Source: Bradyrhizobium iriomotense
Lineage (GTDB): Bacteria; Pseudomonadota; Alphaproteobacteria; Rhizobiales; Xanthobacteraceae
Length of the DNA: 64,000 bases
Direction of reading: 5' to 3'
Assembly (NCBI RefSeq): GCF_030160715.1
Contig: NZ_BSOW01000001.1
Location: forward strand, 434,001-498,000
The translations under genes were made by a program, and so were the position numbers. The notes under the pieces were generated by a model. It was not told the DNA's origin. It made no database searches and was given only the letters and a program-made list of their open reading frames with translations. Positions 6,762 to 15,672 of this stretch are shown piece after piece. Numbering within the stretch: the first letter of the stretch is position 1; each line of letters begins with the position of its first letter.

Positions 6762-9521
6762 TCACATCATCAGACGCGATCCGGGCAATGGTTCTCTCCA
6801 CGCGCCCGTCTTGCCTTCGCTCATCATCTGGGCTCTACCAGCCACCTCCGGCTTCGCCGACGGAGTCGTGCGGTCAGCGAGCGTGTCAACTCGTTGCCGC
6901 AGATGATCAACGAGCAGGTCCGCGCCCATGGTCAGGCAGTCCCCATGTCCACCCGGCACCTTGATCACTTCGAGTTGCGGACTGAGACGTCGCCATGCTC
7001 GACCGTCGTGGTCGGCTGCGTAGAAGGTCACAGGAACCTCGAGCGGCGCCGGAAAATATTGCGCCATCGCGAGCGAATAGGTCTCCCATAAAGCCGGCGG
7101 AATCTCATGATTGGGATTGAAGAAAGCGTCATTCAGCTTCTTGGGATTGGATAGAACGTCATACAGCTTCGCAACCTGCTCGCTCGTCGACGCGTTGAAG
7201 AACCGCTCCAGCTGGGCCATCAGCTCATGGGTCCAGCGCAGAAGGTAAGGCGAAACTATGGGCTTCATCTGCCTGAGGATCGCCCGCGACGCAGGACGAG
7301 CACTAACGGTCGGCGGATCGACCATCGCAACCATATCAACCTTGTGGCCGGCTGCCATCAGCAGGCGGGCGGCTTCGAACGCCACCATGGCGCCGTTGCA
7401 TTTGCCGCCCAGGAGGAAAGGACCACTCGCCTGCCGTTCCAGGATAAGTGGCAGGCGGTCGGCGGCCATCGCCTCGATCGACGGCGGAATCGGCTCTCCA
7501 CCAAGACCATGGGGATTGATGGAGATGATCGGGTAATCGGGCCCGAAAAGCTCCACGATCCGCCGCACACAGGCGTGGCCGCTGACGAGGTCCCCATTGA
7601 AAAAGTACAGGGGAGGTCGATGGCCATGGGCATGGAAGGGTAGAAGCGGCGACGCCGGCGTGCCCGCCTGCATGGCGATTTTTGGAGCAAGCTGCCGGAT
7701 GGTTTCTGCCCCGAACAGGATCGTCTCCGGCACGGAGTGGCCTACGAGGCGTTCGATCTGCAGGAGCATGTCCATCGCCAGCAGGGAGTCGCCACCGCTG
7801 GCAAAGAAATCATCGTCCACCGTCACAGCCTCGGACTTGAGCAGCCTCCGCCAGAGGGTCAACAATTCAGCTTCCAGATCCAAGGGCCCCTTGTTCGTCT
7901 CTGGCAATGCCATTGCCACGGGATGCCCCGACGTTTGCTCAAGTAACTCGCGCAGGCGTCGTCGCTGAAGCTTTCCCGTCACCCCTTTTGGCAATTGGTC
8001 GAGGATCAGAAAGCGGTGCGGAATCTTGAACGAGGTCAACTCGTGTCGCAGGAACTGGCGAAGCTCCGCAGATGTGGTTTGCGCGCCGGGACGGAAAATG
8101 ATGGCGGCTGCGACGTCCTCGCCAAGGCGTGGATGAGAGATTGCGAAAGCAGCGGCCTCGGCTACGGCCGGATGGCGCAGGAGCGCGCATTCTATTTCAG
8201 CGGGGGCGATCTTCTCTCCGCCGCGGTTGATCAGTTCGCTCAGGCGGCCGTGCAGGGACAGGAAGCCGTCTTCGTCAAGGCTGCCGATGTCGCCCGTGCG
8301 AAACCAGCCGTCTATGAAAGCAGCCTGATTGAGCTCCGGCGCATCGAGATAGCCAGACGTGACGGTGGGGCCACAAATCCAGATCTCCCCCCGTTCGCCA
8401 GCGGGCAAGGGATGGCCATCCTCGCCGATGATGGCCGCTGTACCAGGCCAGGGTTGCCCGCAAGTCCCTTGCCTGTTGGGACCGGGTGGCGGCAGGTTGG
8501 CGGCGATCTGCGCGGCCTCGCTCGAACCATAATGCTCCAGCACCGGCACGCCCAAGACGCGCTGCAGGCCGGCCTGCACGTCCTTCGACAGCGGCGCGCC
8601 GCCGGATACGACGAACCGTAACGTGTGCGCCGCCTGCGCACTCTCAAGGCTTCTTGCCTTGTCCAGTACGGCAGCGTGAAGCGTGGGACCCGCCGAATAC
8701 CAGGTCGGCCGCAGGACATCGAGCCATTCGTCGAGCGCCAGTATGGTTGCGTTCGCCGGGATCGCGATGCTGCCGCCTGTCAGCAGCGGCGTGAAGACCG
8801 TGACTTTGAGCCCATGGGAATAGTAAGGCGGCGACACGCTCAGGCAGCGGTCCCTCTGGGTGAGGCCGAACCAGGCCTGAAGCCGTGCGGCAGCCGCCAG
8901 CATATTGCTATGGCTGAATGGAATGAGCTTTGGCTGCGCTGTCGTGCCTGAGGTCTGCAGGATGAAGGCGGGCGAGCGCGGATCAGGCTCAGCGTCGATC
9001 GCAGGGGAGTCGGAGACCGGCACGGTGATATCGAGTCCAAGCTGACCATGTCCGATCGGAACTGCCTCGATGATGGCAAGTCCTCTCCGCTCGGCGGCCT
9101 CGCGGGCGTCTGAGGCATTGCCGAGCGGCACGAGAAGCGCATCCAGGCGCAGCATGTCCAGACGCTGATCGATCTCCGCCCGCGATAGCCGCGGATCGAG
9201 AGGCACCACGATGCTGCAGCATGCGATGGCCACGATGGCGAGAACCGCCTCCGGACCGTTTGGCATGAGCACCCCGATCCGGGCGCTGCAATCGAACCCA
9301 GCCCGGCGCAGCTGCCGGCGGGTGTCGTCCAACTGGCGCCGGAGATCGTGATAGGTCAGCGGTGCAAACGTGGTCGAGACGATCGCTGGCTGTCGAGGGA
9401 ACCGGCTCGCGTTCCGACTGATGACTTGGCCCAGCGTCAATGGGGCGTCAGGCTCTGTGCTATCGCGGGAGGACGAGGCTCCCGCGGAGCAGATCACGCG
9501 AGCGGACTTTCTTGGAAGCAA
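6762..9521 (-). CDS. Single-module adenylation-carrier-thioesterase (NRPS-like) enzyme
   Basis: A 919-residue three-domain protein. Residues 26-525 form an ANL adenylation domain close to acyl-CoA ligases: TSGTTAQPK (190-198), YGSSE (331-335), RTGD (408-411) and the catalytic lysine in TGKLQR (near 517). Residues 550-615 are a carrier domain with the phosphopantetheine serine in GGDSL (Ser579). Residues 635-875 are an alpha/beta thioesterase with GGKCNGA, so Cys708 takes the usual serine position; His859 in GGHGD is the likely base. There is no condensation domain. The start is a TTG with a strong upstream AGGGAGAGGA. It probably activates a carboxylic acid and loads, then hydrolyses, transfers or dimerises it; the substrate is unknown. 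No partner biosynthetic gene is adjacent. Confidence 0.85.
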   Translation of the reverse strand: MLPRKSARVICSAGASSSRDSTEPDAPLTLGQVISRNASRFPRQPAIVSTTFAPLTYHDLRRQLDDTRRQLRRAGFDCSARIGVLMPNGPEAVLAIVAIACCSIVVPLDPRLSRAEIDQRLDMLRLDALLVPLGNASDAREAAERRGLAIIEAVPIGHGQLGLDITVPVSDSPAIDAEPDPRSPAFILQTSGTTAQPKLIPFSHSNMLAAAARLQAWFGLTQRDRCLSVSPPYYSHGLKVTVFTPLLTGGSIAIPANATILALDEWLDVLRPTWYSAGPTLHAAVLDKARSLESAQAAHTLRFVVSGGAPLSKDVQAGLQRVLGVPVLEHYGSSEAAQIAANLPPPGPNRQGTCGQPWPGTAAIIGEDGHPLPAGERGEIWICGPTVTSGYLDAPELNQAAFIDGWFRTGDIGSLDEDGFLSLHGRLSELINRGGEKIAPAEIECALLRHPAVAEAAAFAISHPRLGEDVAAAIIFRPGAQTTSAELRQFLRHELTSFKIPHRFLILDQLPKGVTGKLQRRRLRELLEQTSGHPVAMALPETNKGPLDLEAELLTLWRRLLKSEAVTVDDDFFASGGDSLLAMDMLLQIERLVGHSVPETILFGAETIRQLAPKIAMQAGTPASPLLPFHAHGHRPPLYFFNGDLVSGHACVRRIVELFGPDYPIISINPHGLGGEPIPPSIEAMAADRLPLILERQASGPFLLGGKCNGAMVAFEAARLLMAAGHKVDMVAMVDPPTVSARPASRAILRQMKPIVSPYLLRWTHELMAQLERFFNASTSEQVAKLYDVLSNPKKLNDAFFNPNHEIPPALWETYSLAMAQYFPAPLEVPVTFYAADHDGRAWRRLSPQLEVIKVPGGHGDCLTMGADLLVDHLRQRVDTLADRTTPSAKPEVAGRAQMMSEGKTGAWREPLPGSRLMM

Positions 9522-9750
9522 AGTCCTCTCCCTGAATGGCTAACCACTGTCTGCAAAGACTGCACGAAGGACCTGCAGATAGCACGGGAGCAAAAGGAGT
9601 ATGGCGGTTAAGAGAGAAATGATCCGCTTGCAACTGCCAGTGCGGATCGGAGGCCGACAGAGTGGTGCCGGGCCTTCAACATGAGTTAAGGCCGGCGCGT
9701 GCCTATGCGCGGCGTTCGCATCCAAATAGAGAGCGTAGCCGAAGGCTATG

Positions 9751-9784
9751 CCACCTTCTCCCACAAAAAAGAGGGAGAAGGTGG
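9751..9784. terminator. 12-bp perfect stem-loop downstream of dctM
   Basis: CCACCTTCTCCC (9751-9762) pairs perfectly with GGGAGAAGGTGG (9773-9784) around a 10-base A-rich loop. It lies ten bases past the dctM stop on the minus strand, where it could act as transcription terminator. The sequence style (pyrimidine/purine arms) resembles short dispersed palindromes of Bradyrhizobium intergenic regions. The rest of 9522-9750 shows no gene. Confidence 0.6.
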
Positions 9785-9793
9785 ATTCGCCGC

Positions 9794-11398
9794 TTACTTC
9801 TGCGGCGGGCCGAGGTCGAGCGGGGGCAGGTCGATCTGCGGCACCTCGATCTTCACCTTGTCGAGGTCGACATTGACCGGCTTGTCGAGCAGGCCCGTCA
9901 CGACGGACGGGAAGACGATCACGAGCAGCACCATGATCATCTGCAATCCGATCCAGGGCACTGCGCCCCAGTAGATGTCCGAGCTCTTCACCGAGCGCGG
10001 CGCGACGCCGCGCAGGTAGAACAGCGCGAAGCCGAACGGCGGATGCAGGAACGAGGTCTGCATGTTGACGCAGAGCATGACGCCGAACCAGATCAGCGCG
10101 GCGTCGGGGCCGACCACCGGCGCCAGCACCTTCTGTGCGATCGGCGCGATCATCGGCAGGATGATGAAGGCGATCTCGAAGAAGTCGAGGAAGAACGCGA
10201 CGAAGAAGATGAAGAGATTGATGAAGATCAGGAAGCCCCAGACGCCGCCGGGCAGGGACGTGAGCAGGTGCTCGAGCCAGACGCCGCCGTTGCAGCCCAG
10301 GAACACGATCGAGAAGCAGGTCGAGCCGATCAGGATGAAGGTGACCATGCAGGTGATGCGCATGGTCGTCTCGTAGCCCTGCTTGATCAGGTCGCGCAGG
10401 TCGGGGATGCGGGCCGCCTCGATGCAGATCCAGGCGACCGCGAGATAGGTGATCGCATAGGCGATCTTGAAGACGATGTTCTCGCTGAAGAGGATCGCGA
10501 CGATCGTGCCGATGCCGGCGGTGATCACGCCGATGATCAGGATCTTGCGTCCCGTGGAGGAGAAGTCCTTGTGGTGGATCGCGGCGAGGACGATGGCGCC
10601 GACCGCGCCCATCGCGCCGGCTTCGGTCGGCGTCGCAAGGCCCAGCATCATCGTGCCGAGCACGACGAAGATCAGGACCGCGGAGGGGATGATGCCGAGC
10701 AGGCACTTCTTCCACAGCGCCCATCCGGTCAGCGTGCGCGCCTCTATCGGCACCGCCGGAACGTGGCTCGGCTTGATGATGCCGAGCACGAAGGTGTAGC
10801 CGGCGAACAGGATGATCTGGAAGATCGAGGGGCCCCAGGCGCCGAGATACATGTCGCCGACGGACTTGCCGAGCTGGTCGGCGAGCACGATCAGGACCAG
10901 CGAGGGCGGCACGAGCTGCGTGATGGTGCCGGAGGCCGCCAGCACGCCGGTGATGTAGCGGATGTTGTAGCCGTAGCGGATCATCACCGGCATCGAGATC
11001 AGCGCCATGGCGATGACCTGCGCCGCCACCGTGCCGGTGATGGCGCCGAGGATGAAGCCGACGATGATGACGGAGTAGCCGAGGCCGCCGCGGATCGGGC
11101 CGAACAGCTGGCCCATGGAATCCAGCATGTCCTCGGCAAGCCCGCATCGCTCCAGCACCGCGCCCATGAAGGTGAAGAAGGGAATGGCGAGCAGCAGCTC
11201 GTTGGCGAGCACGCTGCCGAACACGCGGCCCGGAATCGCCTGAAGGAAGTTCAGGTCGAAGAAGCCGAGATGGATCGCGAGAAAGCCGAAGGAGAGGCCG
11301 AGCGCCGCCAGCGTGAACGCGACCGGGTAGCCGATCAGCATCGCCAGCACCAGGCCGCCGAACATCATCGGCGGCATCATCTCCAGCGTAATGGTCAT
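9794..11398 (-). CDS. dctM: TRAP transporter large permease subunit DctM
   Basis: A 534-residue polytopic membrane protein, the ion-coupled translocation subunit of a tripartite ATP-independent periplasmic transporter. Recognisable DctM segments include LAIPFFTFMGAVLERCGL, GAITGTVAAQVIAMALISMP and LGLATPTEAGAMGAVGA. It is about 100 residues longer than the classical subunit; the extra length includes a middle insertion and a soluble acidic, proline-rich tail (KIEVPQIDLPPLDLGPP). Long forms of this type occur among TRAP systems for hydrophobic or hydroxy acids. The start overlaps the end of dctQ by four bases (ATGA). No DctP binding-protein gene is adjacent in this window. Confidence 0.92.
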   Translation of the reverse strand: MTITLEMMPPMMFGGLVLAMLIGYPVAFTLAALGLSFGFLAIHLGFFDLNFLQAIPGRVFGSVLANELLLAIPFFTFMGAVLERCGLAEDMLDSMGQLFGPIRGGLGYSVIIVGFILGAITGTVAAQVIAMALISMPVMIRYGYNIRYITGVLAASGTITQLVPPSLVLIVLADQLGKSVGDMYLGAWGPSIFQIILFAGYTFVLGIIKPSHVPAVPIEARTLTGWALWKKCLLGIIPSAVLIFVVLGTMMLGLATPTEAGAMGAVGAIVLAAIHHKDFSSTGRKILIIGVITAGIGTIVAILFSENIVFKIAYAITYLAVAWICIEAARIPDLRDLIKQGYETTMRITCMVTFILIGSTCFSIVFLGCNGGVWLEHLLTSLPGGVWGFLIFINLFIFFVAFFLDFFEIAFIILPMIAPIAQKVLAPVVGPDAALIWFGVMLCVNMQTSFLHPPFGFALFYLRGVAPRSVKSSDIYWGAVPWIGLQMIMVLLVIVFPSVVTGLLDKPVNVDLDKVKIEVPQIDLPPLDLGPPQK

Positions 11399-11934
11399 TG
11401 GGTCGGTCTCTCGTACTTGGCGTCGATCGTCACATAGCCCTGGAGAGCCGCGATACGCTTGATGACTTCGGACACACCCTGCAGCGCCAGCATCACGAAA
11501 CCTGCGGGGATCACGAACTTGATCGGCCAGCGGATCAGGCCGCCGGCGTTGCCGGACATCTCGTTGACCTCATAGGCCTGCATGAAGAACGGCCAGGAGA
11601 GTTTTGCGAGCAGGAGGCAGGAGGGGATCAGGAAGAAGAGCGTGCCGATCAGGTCGAGCCAGAGCTGAGCGCGCTCGGACAGCATCAGATAGAAGATCTC
11701 GACGCGGACATGCTCGTTGCGCTTGAAGGTATAGGACGCGCCGAACATCACGAGCACGGCGAACATGTACCATTGCAGCTCCAGCCAGCCGTTCGACGAG
11801 TAGCTGAAGGCGTAGCGGATCATGGCGTTCGCGGCGCTGACCAGGCACGCCAGCAGCACCAGCAGGTTACAGAAGTTGCCGATCTTTTCATTGAGGAGGT
11901 CGATGGCGTTGCTCACCGCCAACAATGGACGCAT
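11395..11934 (-). CDS. dctQ: TRAP transporter small permease subunit DctQ
   Basis: A 179-residue membrane protein with four predicted helices (about 18-40, 50-70, 95-120 and 145-168) and the small-subunit signature YMFAVLVMFGASYTFKRNEH VRVEI-like region, in which the conserved arginine and histidine follow the second helix. It pairs with the overlapping DctM subunit. The ATG at 11934 is preceded by GGAGAG at a normal distance. The 269 bases upstream, to the LysR gene stop at 12204, contain no binding-protein gene, so the cognate DctP must be encoded elsewhere or this pair uses another one. Confidence 0.88.
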   Translation of the reverse strand: MRPLLAVSNAIDLLNEKIGNFCNLLVLLACLVSAANAMIRYAFSYSSNGWLELQWYMFAVLVMFGASYTFKRNEHVRVEIFYLMLSERAQLWLDLIGTLFFLIPSCLLLAKLSWPFFMQAYEVNEMSGNAGGLIRWPIKFVIPAGFVMLALQGVSEVIKRIAALQGYVTIDAKYERPTQ

Positions 11935-12203
11935 CTTAGTTCTCTCCGCCGCGGCCTCAGATTCGCTTCAGATTCATTGGGGCGCATTTCACGTGCAACG
12001 CTCAGCCGGCGTGCGGATGCACGCGACTCGACGGCTCATCGTCCGGAGCGATTGCAGCGACAGTCCTCCCCCTCGTGCCTTGCCGTCTTGACCGCGACCA
12101 TCGAGGGTCGCGCCGGTTTATGCTGCCGGGCGAGCCAAGGCGAAGGCACCATTTCAGCGGCTTGTCGCGCCGTCAATCGGAAAATGGGCAAATTGACGCG
12201 CGG

Positions 12204-13133
12204 TCAGGGGGTTAGGTTAGCGGCGGCAAAGGCCTTCATCCGGCCGATCAAGAACCTGAGCAACTGGCTGGCCGCGTTTGGCAGTTCGCGGCCCAATCGC
12301 GTTATGACGTGAGCTTCTGCCGACGCAAGCAGTGCATTTTCTACTGGAATTGCAACGAGCGAGCCGTCCTCCAGATCGGCCGCCACCGAGAAGGCCGGAA
12401 GCAAGGTCACGCCAAGGTCAGAACGCACGAAATGTCTCAAAATGCTGATCGAGGTTGTGGTGAGCTTGGGCAAGAGCCCGATCTTCTCGGAGGTTTCAGC
12501 CATCGCAAGCAGCTGGCGCGTGCCATAGCCCGCATGCATGATCCCGAGCGCGTATTCGGCGACTTCGCGTAGCTTGACCGGACGGCGAAGCCTCGCAAGC
12601 GGATGGTCAGGGCGCGCGATGAGGCAAATCGGCTGCCGGATTGCAGCGCACGAGCGGATCCGCGGATCCTGAGGCGGATGATAGACGAGTCCGATGTGGC
12701 AGCGGTCGTCGGCAATTGCGCGAATGACCTCGCTCGTGCCCGCGAGTTCCAGCGAAATGGTCAGCCGCGGATGTCGGCGCCAAAATTCGCCGAGCGAGCC
12801 CCCCATGAGGTCCGCGACAAAACCCTCGCCCAGCACGAGGTCGATGTGGCCCCGCTGCAGTCCCTGGATTTCCCGCAACTTGGTCAGGGTGTCGTCCCGG
12901 TCCGCGGCGTGACGGCGATAGTGCTCGACCAGCAGTTGGCCGGCCTCGGTCGGCCGAACCCCGCGGCTATGCCGCTCGAGGAGTGTTGCGTCGAGATCCT
13001 GCTCCAGCTGCGCGATCTGGCGGCTTACCACCGATGGATTGACGCCGAGGGCATCGGCGGCGGTGCGCACTGAGCCGTAACGCGCGGATTCGAACAGATA
13101 TCGAAGCCGATTTTCATCGATGGGATCGCTCAT
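12204..13133 (-). CDS. LysR-family transcriptional regulator
   Basis: A 309-residue LysR regulator. The start at 13133 (MSDPIDENRLRYLF) is preferred over a codon nine residues upstream because the longer start would run through the palindromic operator. The N-terminal winged helix is clear (AADALGVNPSVVSRQIAQLE), followed by a two-lobe co-inducer domain with GHIDLVLGEGFV and the C-terminal part of a LysR substrate domain. It is divergent from the hydroxyacid dehydrogenase/aldehyde dehydrogenase pair and lies upstream of the dctQM genes on the same strand. It is therefore the likely activator of one or both units in response to a hydroxyacid or its oxidation product. Confidence 0.9.
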   Translation of the reverse strand: MSDPIDENRLRYLFESARYGSVRTAADALGVNPSVVSRQIAQLEQDLDATLLERHSRGVRPTEAGQLLVEHYRRHAADRDDTLTKLREIQGLQRGHIDLVLGEGFVADLMGGSLGEFWRRHPRLTISLELAGTSEVIRAIADDRCHIGLVYHPPQDPRIRSCAAIRQPICLIARPDHPLARLRRPVKLREVAEYALGIMHAGYGTRQLLAMAETSEKIGLLPKLTTTSISILRHFVRSDLGVTLLPAFSVAADLEDGSLVAIPVENALLASAEAHVITRLGRELPNAASQLLRFLIGRMKAFAAANLTP

Positions 13134-13142
13134 GCCCAAGTG

Positions 13143-13167
13143 TTGCCCATGAGGCAACAATAGGCAA
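13143..13167. promoter_or_regulatory. LysR-type box with an extra half-site
   Basis: TTGCC-N5-GGCAA at 13143-13157 is a perfect inverted repeat and contains the T-N11-A core of LysR-type operators. A third half-site GGCAA follows at 13163-13167, exactly ten bases (one helical turn) after the previous one. It lies between the divergent LysR gene (start 13133) and the dehydrogenase gene (start 13236). Confidence 0.65.
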
Positions 13168-13235
13168 CCGCACCGCTGATGCCCCGGGTGCGGGGCCAGC
13201 GCCTATGGTTTCTCCGTACCATCCGCGAGGGAAGC

Positions 13236-14108
13236 ATGGCGGTCATCGGCGTCGTTGGACTGGGGAATATGGGGCGCGGCATGGCGCTCTCGCTCAAACG
13301 CGCCGGGCACGAGGTGCTCGGGACGGACAGCTCCGAACCGGTCCGCGCGGCGCTCGCCTCAGACGGCATTGCCGTCTTCGACGCCATCGAGCCGCTGTGC
13401 GCCCGTGCGGATCTGCTCATCCTGTCGCTGCCGACTGCCGAGATCGTCGAGGCCGTCGTGGCCGGTGAGGGCGGTATCATCGCGCACGGCAAACCCGGCC
13501 TGCGCGTGGTCGACACCTCGACATCGCATCCAGAGACCACACGTCGGCTCGCCACAGCTCTCGCGGCGCAGGGCATGGCGATGATGGACGCTCCAGTCAG
13601 CGGCGGCCCGAAGGGCGCGATCACCGCGACCATGATCATGGTGATCGGTGGTGCCGATGAGGACGTTGCTGCGGTCGAGCCGATCCTGGCCGACATGAGC
13701 GCCAAGCGGGTCCATGTCGGATCTGTCGGCGCCGGGCACGCCTGCAAGATCATCAACAACCTGCTCTGCGCGGCGCATCTGCTCACGGCCGCTGAAGCCA
13801 TGCGCATCGCGCGCGAAGCCAAGGTCGATCCGGCCCGGCTGTTCGACGGCATCAATGCAGGCTCGGGCCGGTCCGGCGTCACGCAGGTCAATCTGCCGAC
13901 CTGGATTCTCAACGGTGCCTTCGATTCCGGTTTCACCATGAAGTTGATGCGCAAGGACGTGCGCCTCGCCAGCCAGCTCATTGGTGAACTCGGTCTCGAC
14001 CTGCCCATCGCAGGCGAGGCCGCGCGGATCTGGGCCGCCAGCGCAACCTCGATCAGCGATCCGGAAGACTTCAACAGGATCGTCGAGCTGCAGCTCGGCA
14101 GGATGTGA
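13236..14108 (+). CDS. NAD(P)-dependent beta-hydroxyacid dehydrogenase
   Basis: A 290-residue 3-hydroxyisobutyrate dehydrogenase-family oxidoreductase. ATG 13236 is chosen because the dinucleotide-binding motif VVGLGNMGRGMA starts at residue 6, as in the family, and GAGGGAAG lies just upstream. The substrate-binding motif DAPVSGGPKGA is present, and the catalytic lysine lies in HACKIINNLL at residue 171, the usual position. The C-terminal all-helical domain is complete. It oxidises a short beta-hydroxy acid (3-hydroxyisobutyrate, glycerate/tartronate semialdehyde type or threonate-like) to a semialdehyde or keto acid. The following aldehyde dehydrogenase gene overlaps it, so the two may catalyse successive steps. 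The exact substrate is not decidable. Confidence 0.88.
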   Translation: MAVIGVVGLGNMGRGMALSLKRAGHEVLGTDSSEPVRAALASDGIAVFDAIEPLCARADLLILSLPTAEIVEAVVAGEGGIIAHGKPGLRVVDTSTSHPETTRRLATALAAQGMAMMDAPVSGGPKGAITATMIMVIGGADEDVAAVEPILADMSAKRVHVGSVGAGHACKIINNLLCAAHLLTAAEAMRIAREAKVDPARLFDGINAGSGRSGVTQVNLPTWILNGAFDSGFTMKLMRKDVRLASQLIGELGLDLPIAGEAARIWAASATSISDPEDFNRIVELQLGRM

Positions 14109-15646
14109 GTGACGCCATGACTCCCTTCATCGAAACACGGCTGCGCGAGGCGCTCGCGCCGTTCTGGCCCGACTGCACGGCCATCGGCTCTCATGTGGCC
14201 GGTCGTGCCGTTCCCGGTGCGGGAGAGATCGTCAAGATCGACGATCCTGCAACCGGCGAGCCGCTCTATTCCTATCGCGATGCCGGCGAGGCCGTGGTGA
14301 ACGAAGCGGCTGCGGCCGCCGTCGTCGCACAGGCGGCCTGGGCGCGGCAGACCGGTGCCGCTCGCGGCCGGGTCATGCAGGCGGTCGCGCGCGCAATTCA
14401 GGGCAGGGCGGAGGAACTGGCGTGTCTCGAATCCCTCTCCGCGGGCAAGCCAATCCGCGACACGCGCGTCGAGGTCGCCAAGGTCGCCGAGATGTTCGAG
14501 TACTACGCCGGCTGGTCCGACAAATTCCATGGCGAGGTGATCCCGGTCCCGTCGAGCCACCTCAACTACACGAGGCGCGAGCCGATGGGGGTCGTGCTCC
14601 AGATCACACCCTGGAACGCGCCGGTCTTCACTTGCGGTTGGCAGCTCGCGCCCGCCATCGCCATGGGCAACGGCGTGCTGCTGAAGCCTTCGGAGTTGAC
14701 GCCGCTCACCTCCATGGCGGTGGTGCTGCTTGCGGAACGGGCCGGATTGCCGGTCGGACTCGTCAACGTGCTTGCCGGATACGGGCATACGACGGGGCAG
14801 GCGGCTCTCGGCCATCCGGCCGTCAGGAAGGCCGTATTCGTCGGCTCGGTGCCGACGGGCAAGCTGATCGCGCAGGCCGCGGCCAAGCGCTTGCTGCCCT
14901 GCGTGCTCGAACTCGGCGGCAAGTCCGCCAACATCGTGTTTGCGGACGCCGACCTCGAGCGCGCGGCGATCGGTGCGCAGGCTGCGATCTTCGCCGGGGC
15001 CGGACAGAGCTGCGTCGCTGGCTCCCGGCTTCTGGTCGAGCGTTCCATCTACGACCGCTTCGTCAAGATGGTCGCAGATGGCGCGGCGAAGCTGAAGGTC
15101 GGCCCGCCGGGTGCTGCAGATACCGAGGTCGGACCGATCAACAATGCCCGGCAGTATGCCCACGTCCTCGCAATGGTGAAGCAAGGCCTCGAGGAGGGCG
15201 CGAGGCTTGCAACCGGAACCGACAGCAGCGCCGGACAGGGCGGCTTCTTCGTCCGACCGACCGTGCTGCGGGACGTCCGCAACAGCATGGGCGTGGCTCG
15301 TGCCGAGATCTTCGGTCCGGTGGTCGCAGCGATCCCCTTCGAGTCCGAGGAGGAAGCGATCGCGATTGCCAACGACAGCGACTTCGGCCTCGCCGGAGCC
15401 GTATGGACCCGCGACGTCGCCCGAGCGCACCGGGTCGCCACGCAAATCCAAGCCGGGACGTTCTGGATCAATTCCTACAAGACGATCAACGTCGCTTCAC
15501 CGTTCGGCGGTTTCGGCATGAGCGGCTACGGCCGTTCGAGTGGAGTCGAAGCACTCTATGAGTACACGCAGGTCAAGAGCGTCTGGGTTGAGACCGCGGC
15601 CGAACCCGCGGTGGCGTTCGGCTACGCGCCGAACGTCCGGGAATGA
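14105..15646 (+). CDS. NAD-dependent aldehyde dehydrogenase
   Basis: A 513-residue ALDH-superfamily enzyme with all catalytic residues: Asn171 in TPWNAPVF, the general base Glu269 in LELGGKSA and the nucleophile Cys303 in AGQSCVAGS. The Rossmann segment FVGSVPTGKLI and the C-terminal PFGGFGMSGYGR are typical of betaine-aldehyde/semialdehyde dehydrogenases. The GTG at 14105 overlaps the previous stop (GTGA); an ATG at 14117 is an alternative four codons in. Translational coupling to the beta-hydroxyacid dehydrogenase suggests it oxidises the aldehyde or semialdehyde made by it. Confidence 0.9.
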   Translation: MSDAMTPFIETRLREALAPFWPDCTAIGSHVAGRAVPGAGEIVKIDDPATGEPLYSYRDAGEAVVNEAAAAAVVAQAAWARQTGAARGRVMQAVARAIQGRAEELACLESLSAGKPIRDTRVEVAKVAEMFEYYAGWSDKFHGEVIPVPSSHLNYTRREPMGVVLQITPWNAPVFTCGWQLAPAIAMGNGVLLKPSELTPLTSMAVVLLAERAGLPVGLVNVLAGYGHTTGQAALGHPAVRKAVFVGSVPTGKLIAQAAAKRLLPCVLELGGKSANIVFADADLERAAIGAQAAIFAGAGQSCVAGSRLLVERSIYDRFVKMVADGAAKLKVGPPGAADTEVGPINNARQYAHVLAMVKQGLEEGARLATGTDSSAGQGGFFVRPTVLRDVRNSMGVARAEIFGPVVAAIPFESEEEAIAIANDSDFGLAGAVWTRDVARAHRVATQIQAGTFWINSYKTINVASPFGGFGMSGYGRSSGVEALYEYTQVKSVWVETAAEPAVAFGYAPNVRE

Positions 15647-15672
15647 CGCCTCAAGGTGGCAAAGGAGGGCTA

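Noticed and set aside
9662..11437. Long open frame of 591 codons on the plus strand opposite dctM
   Set aside because: Its translation is low-complexity Asp/Arg/His/Gly, the usual antisense shadow of a GC-rich membrane protein gene. The TRAP genes on the minus strand have clear family motifs.
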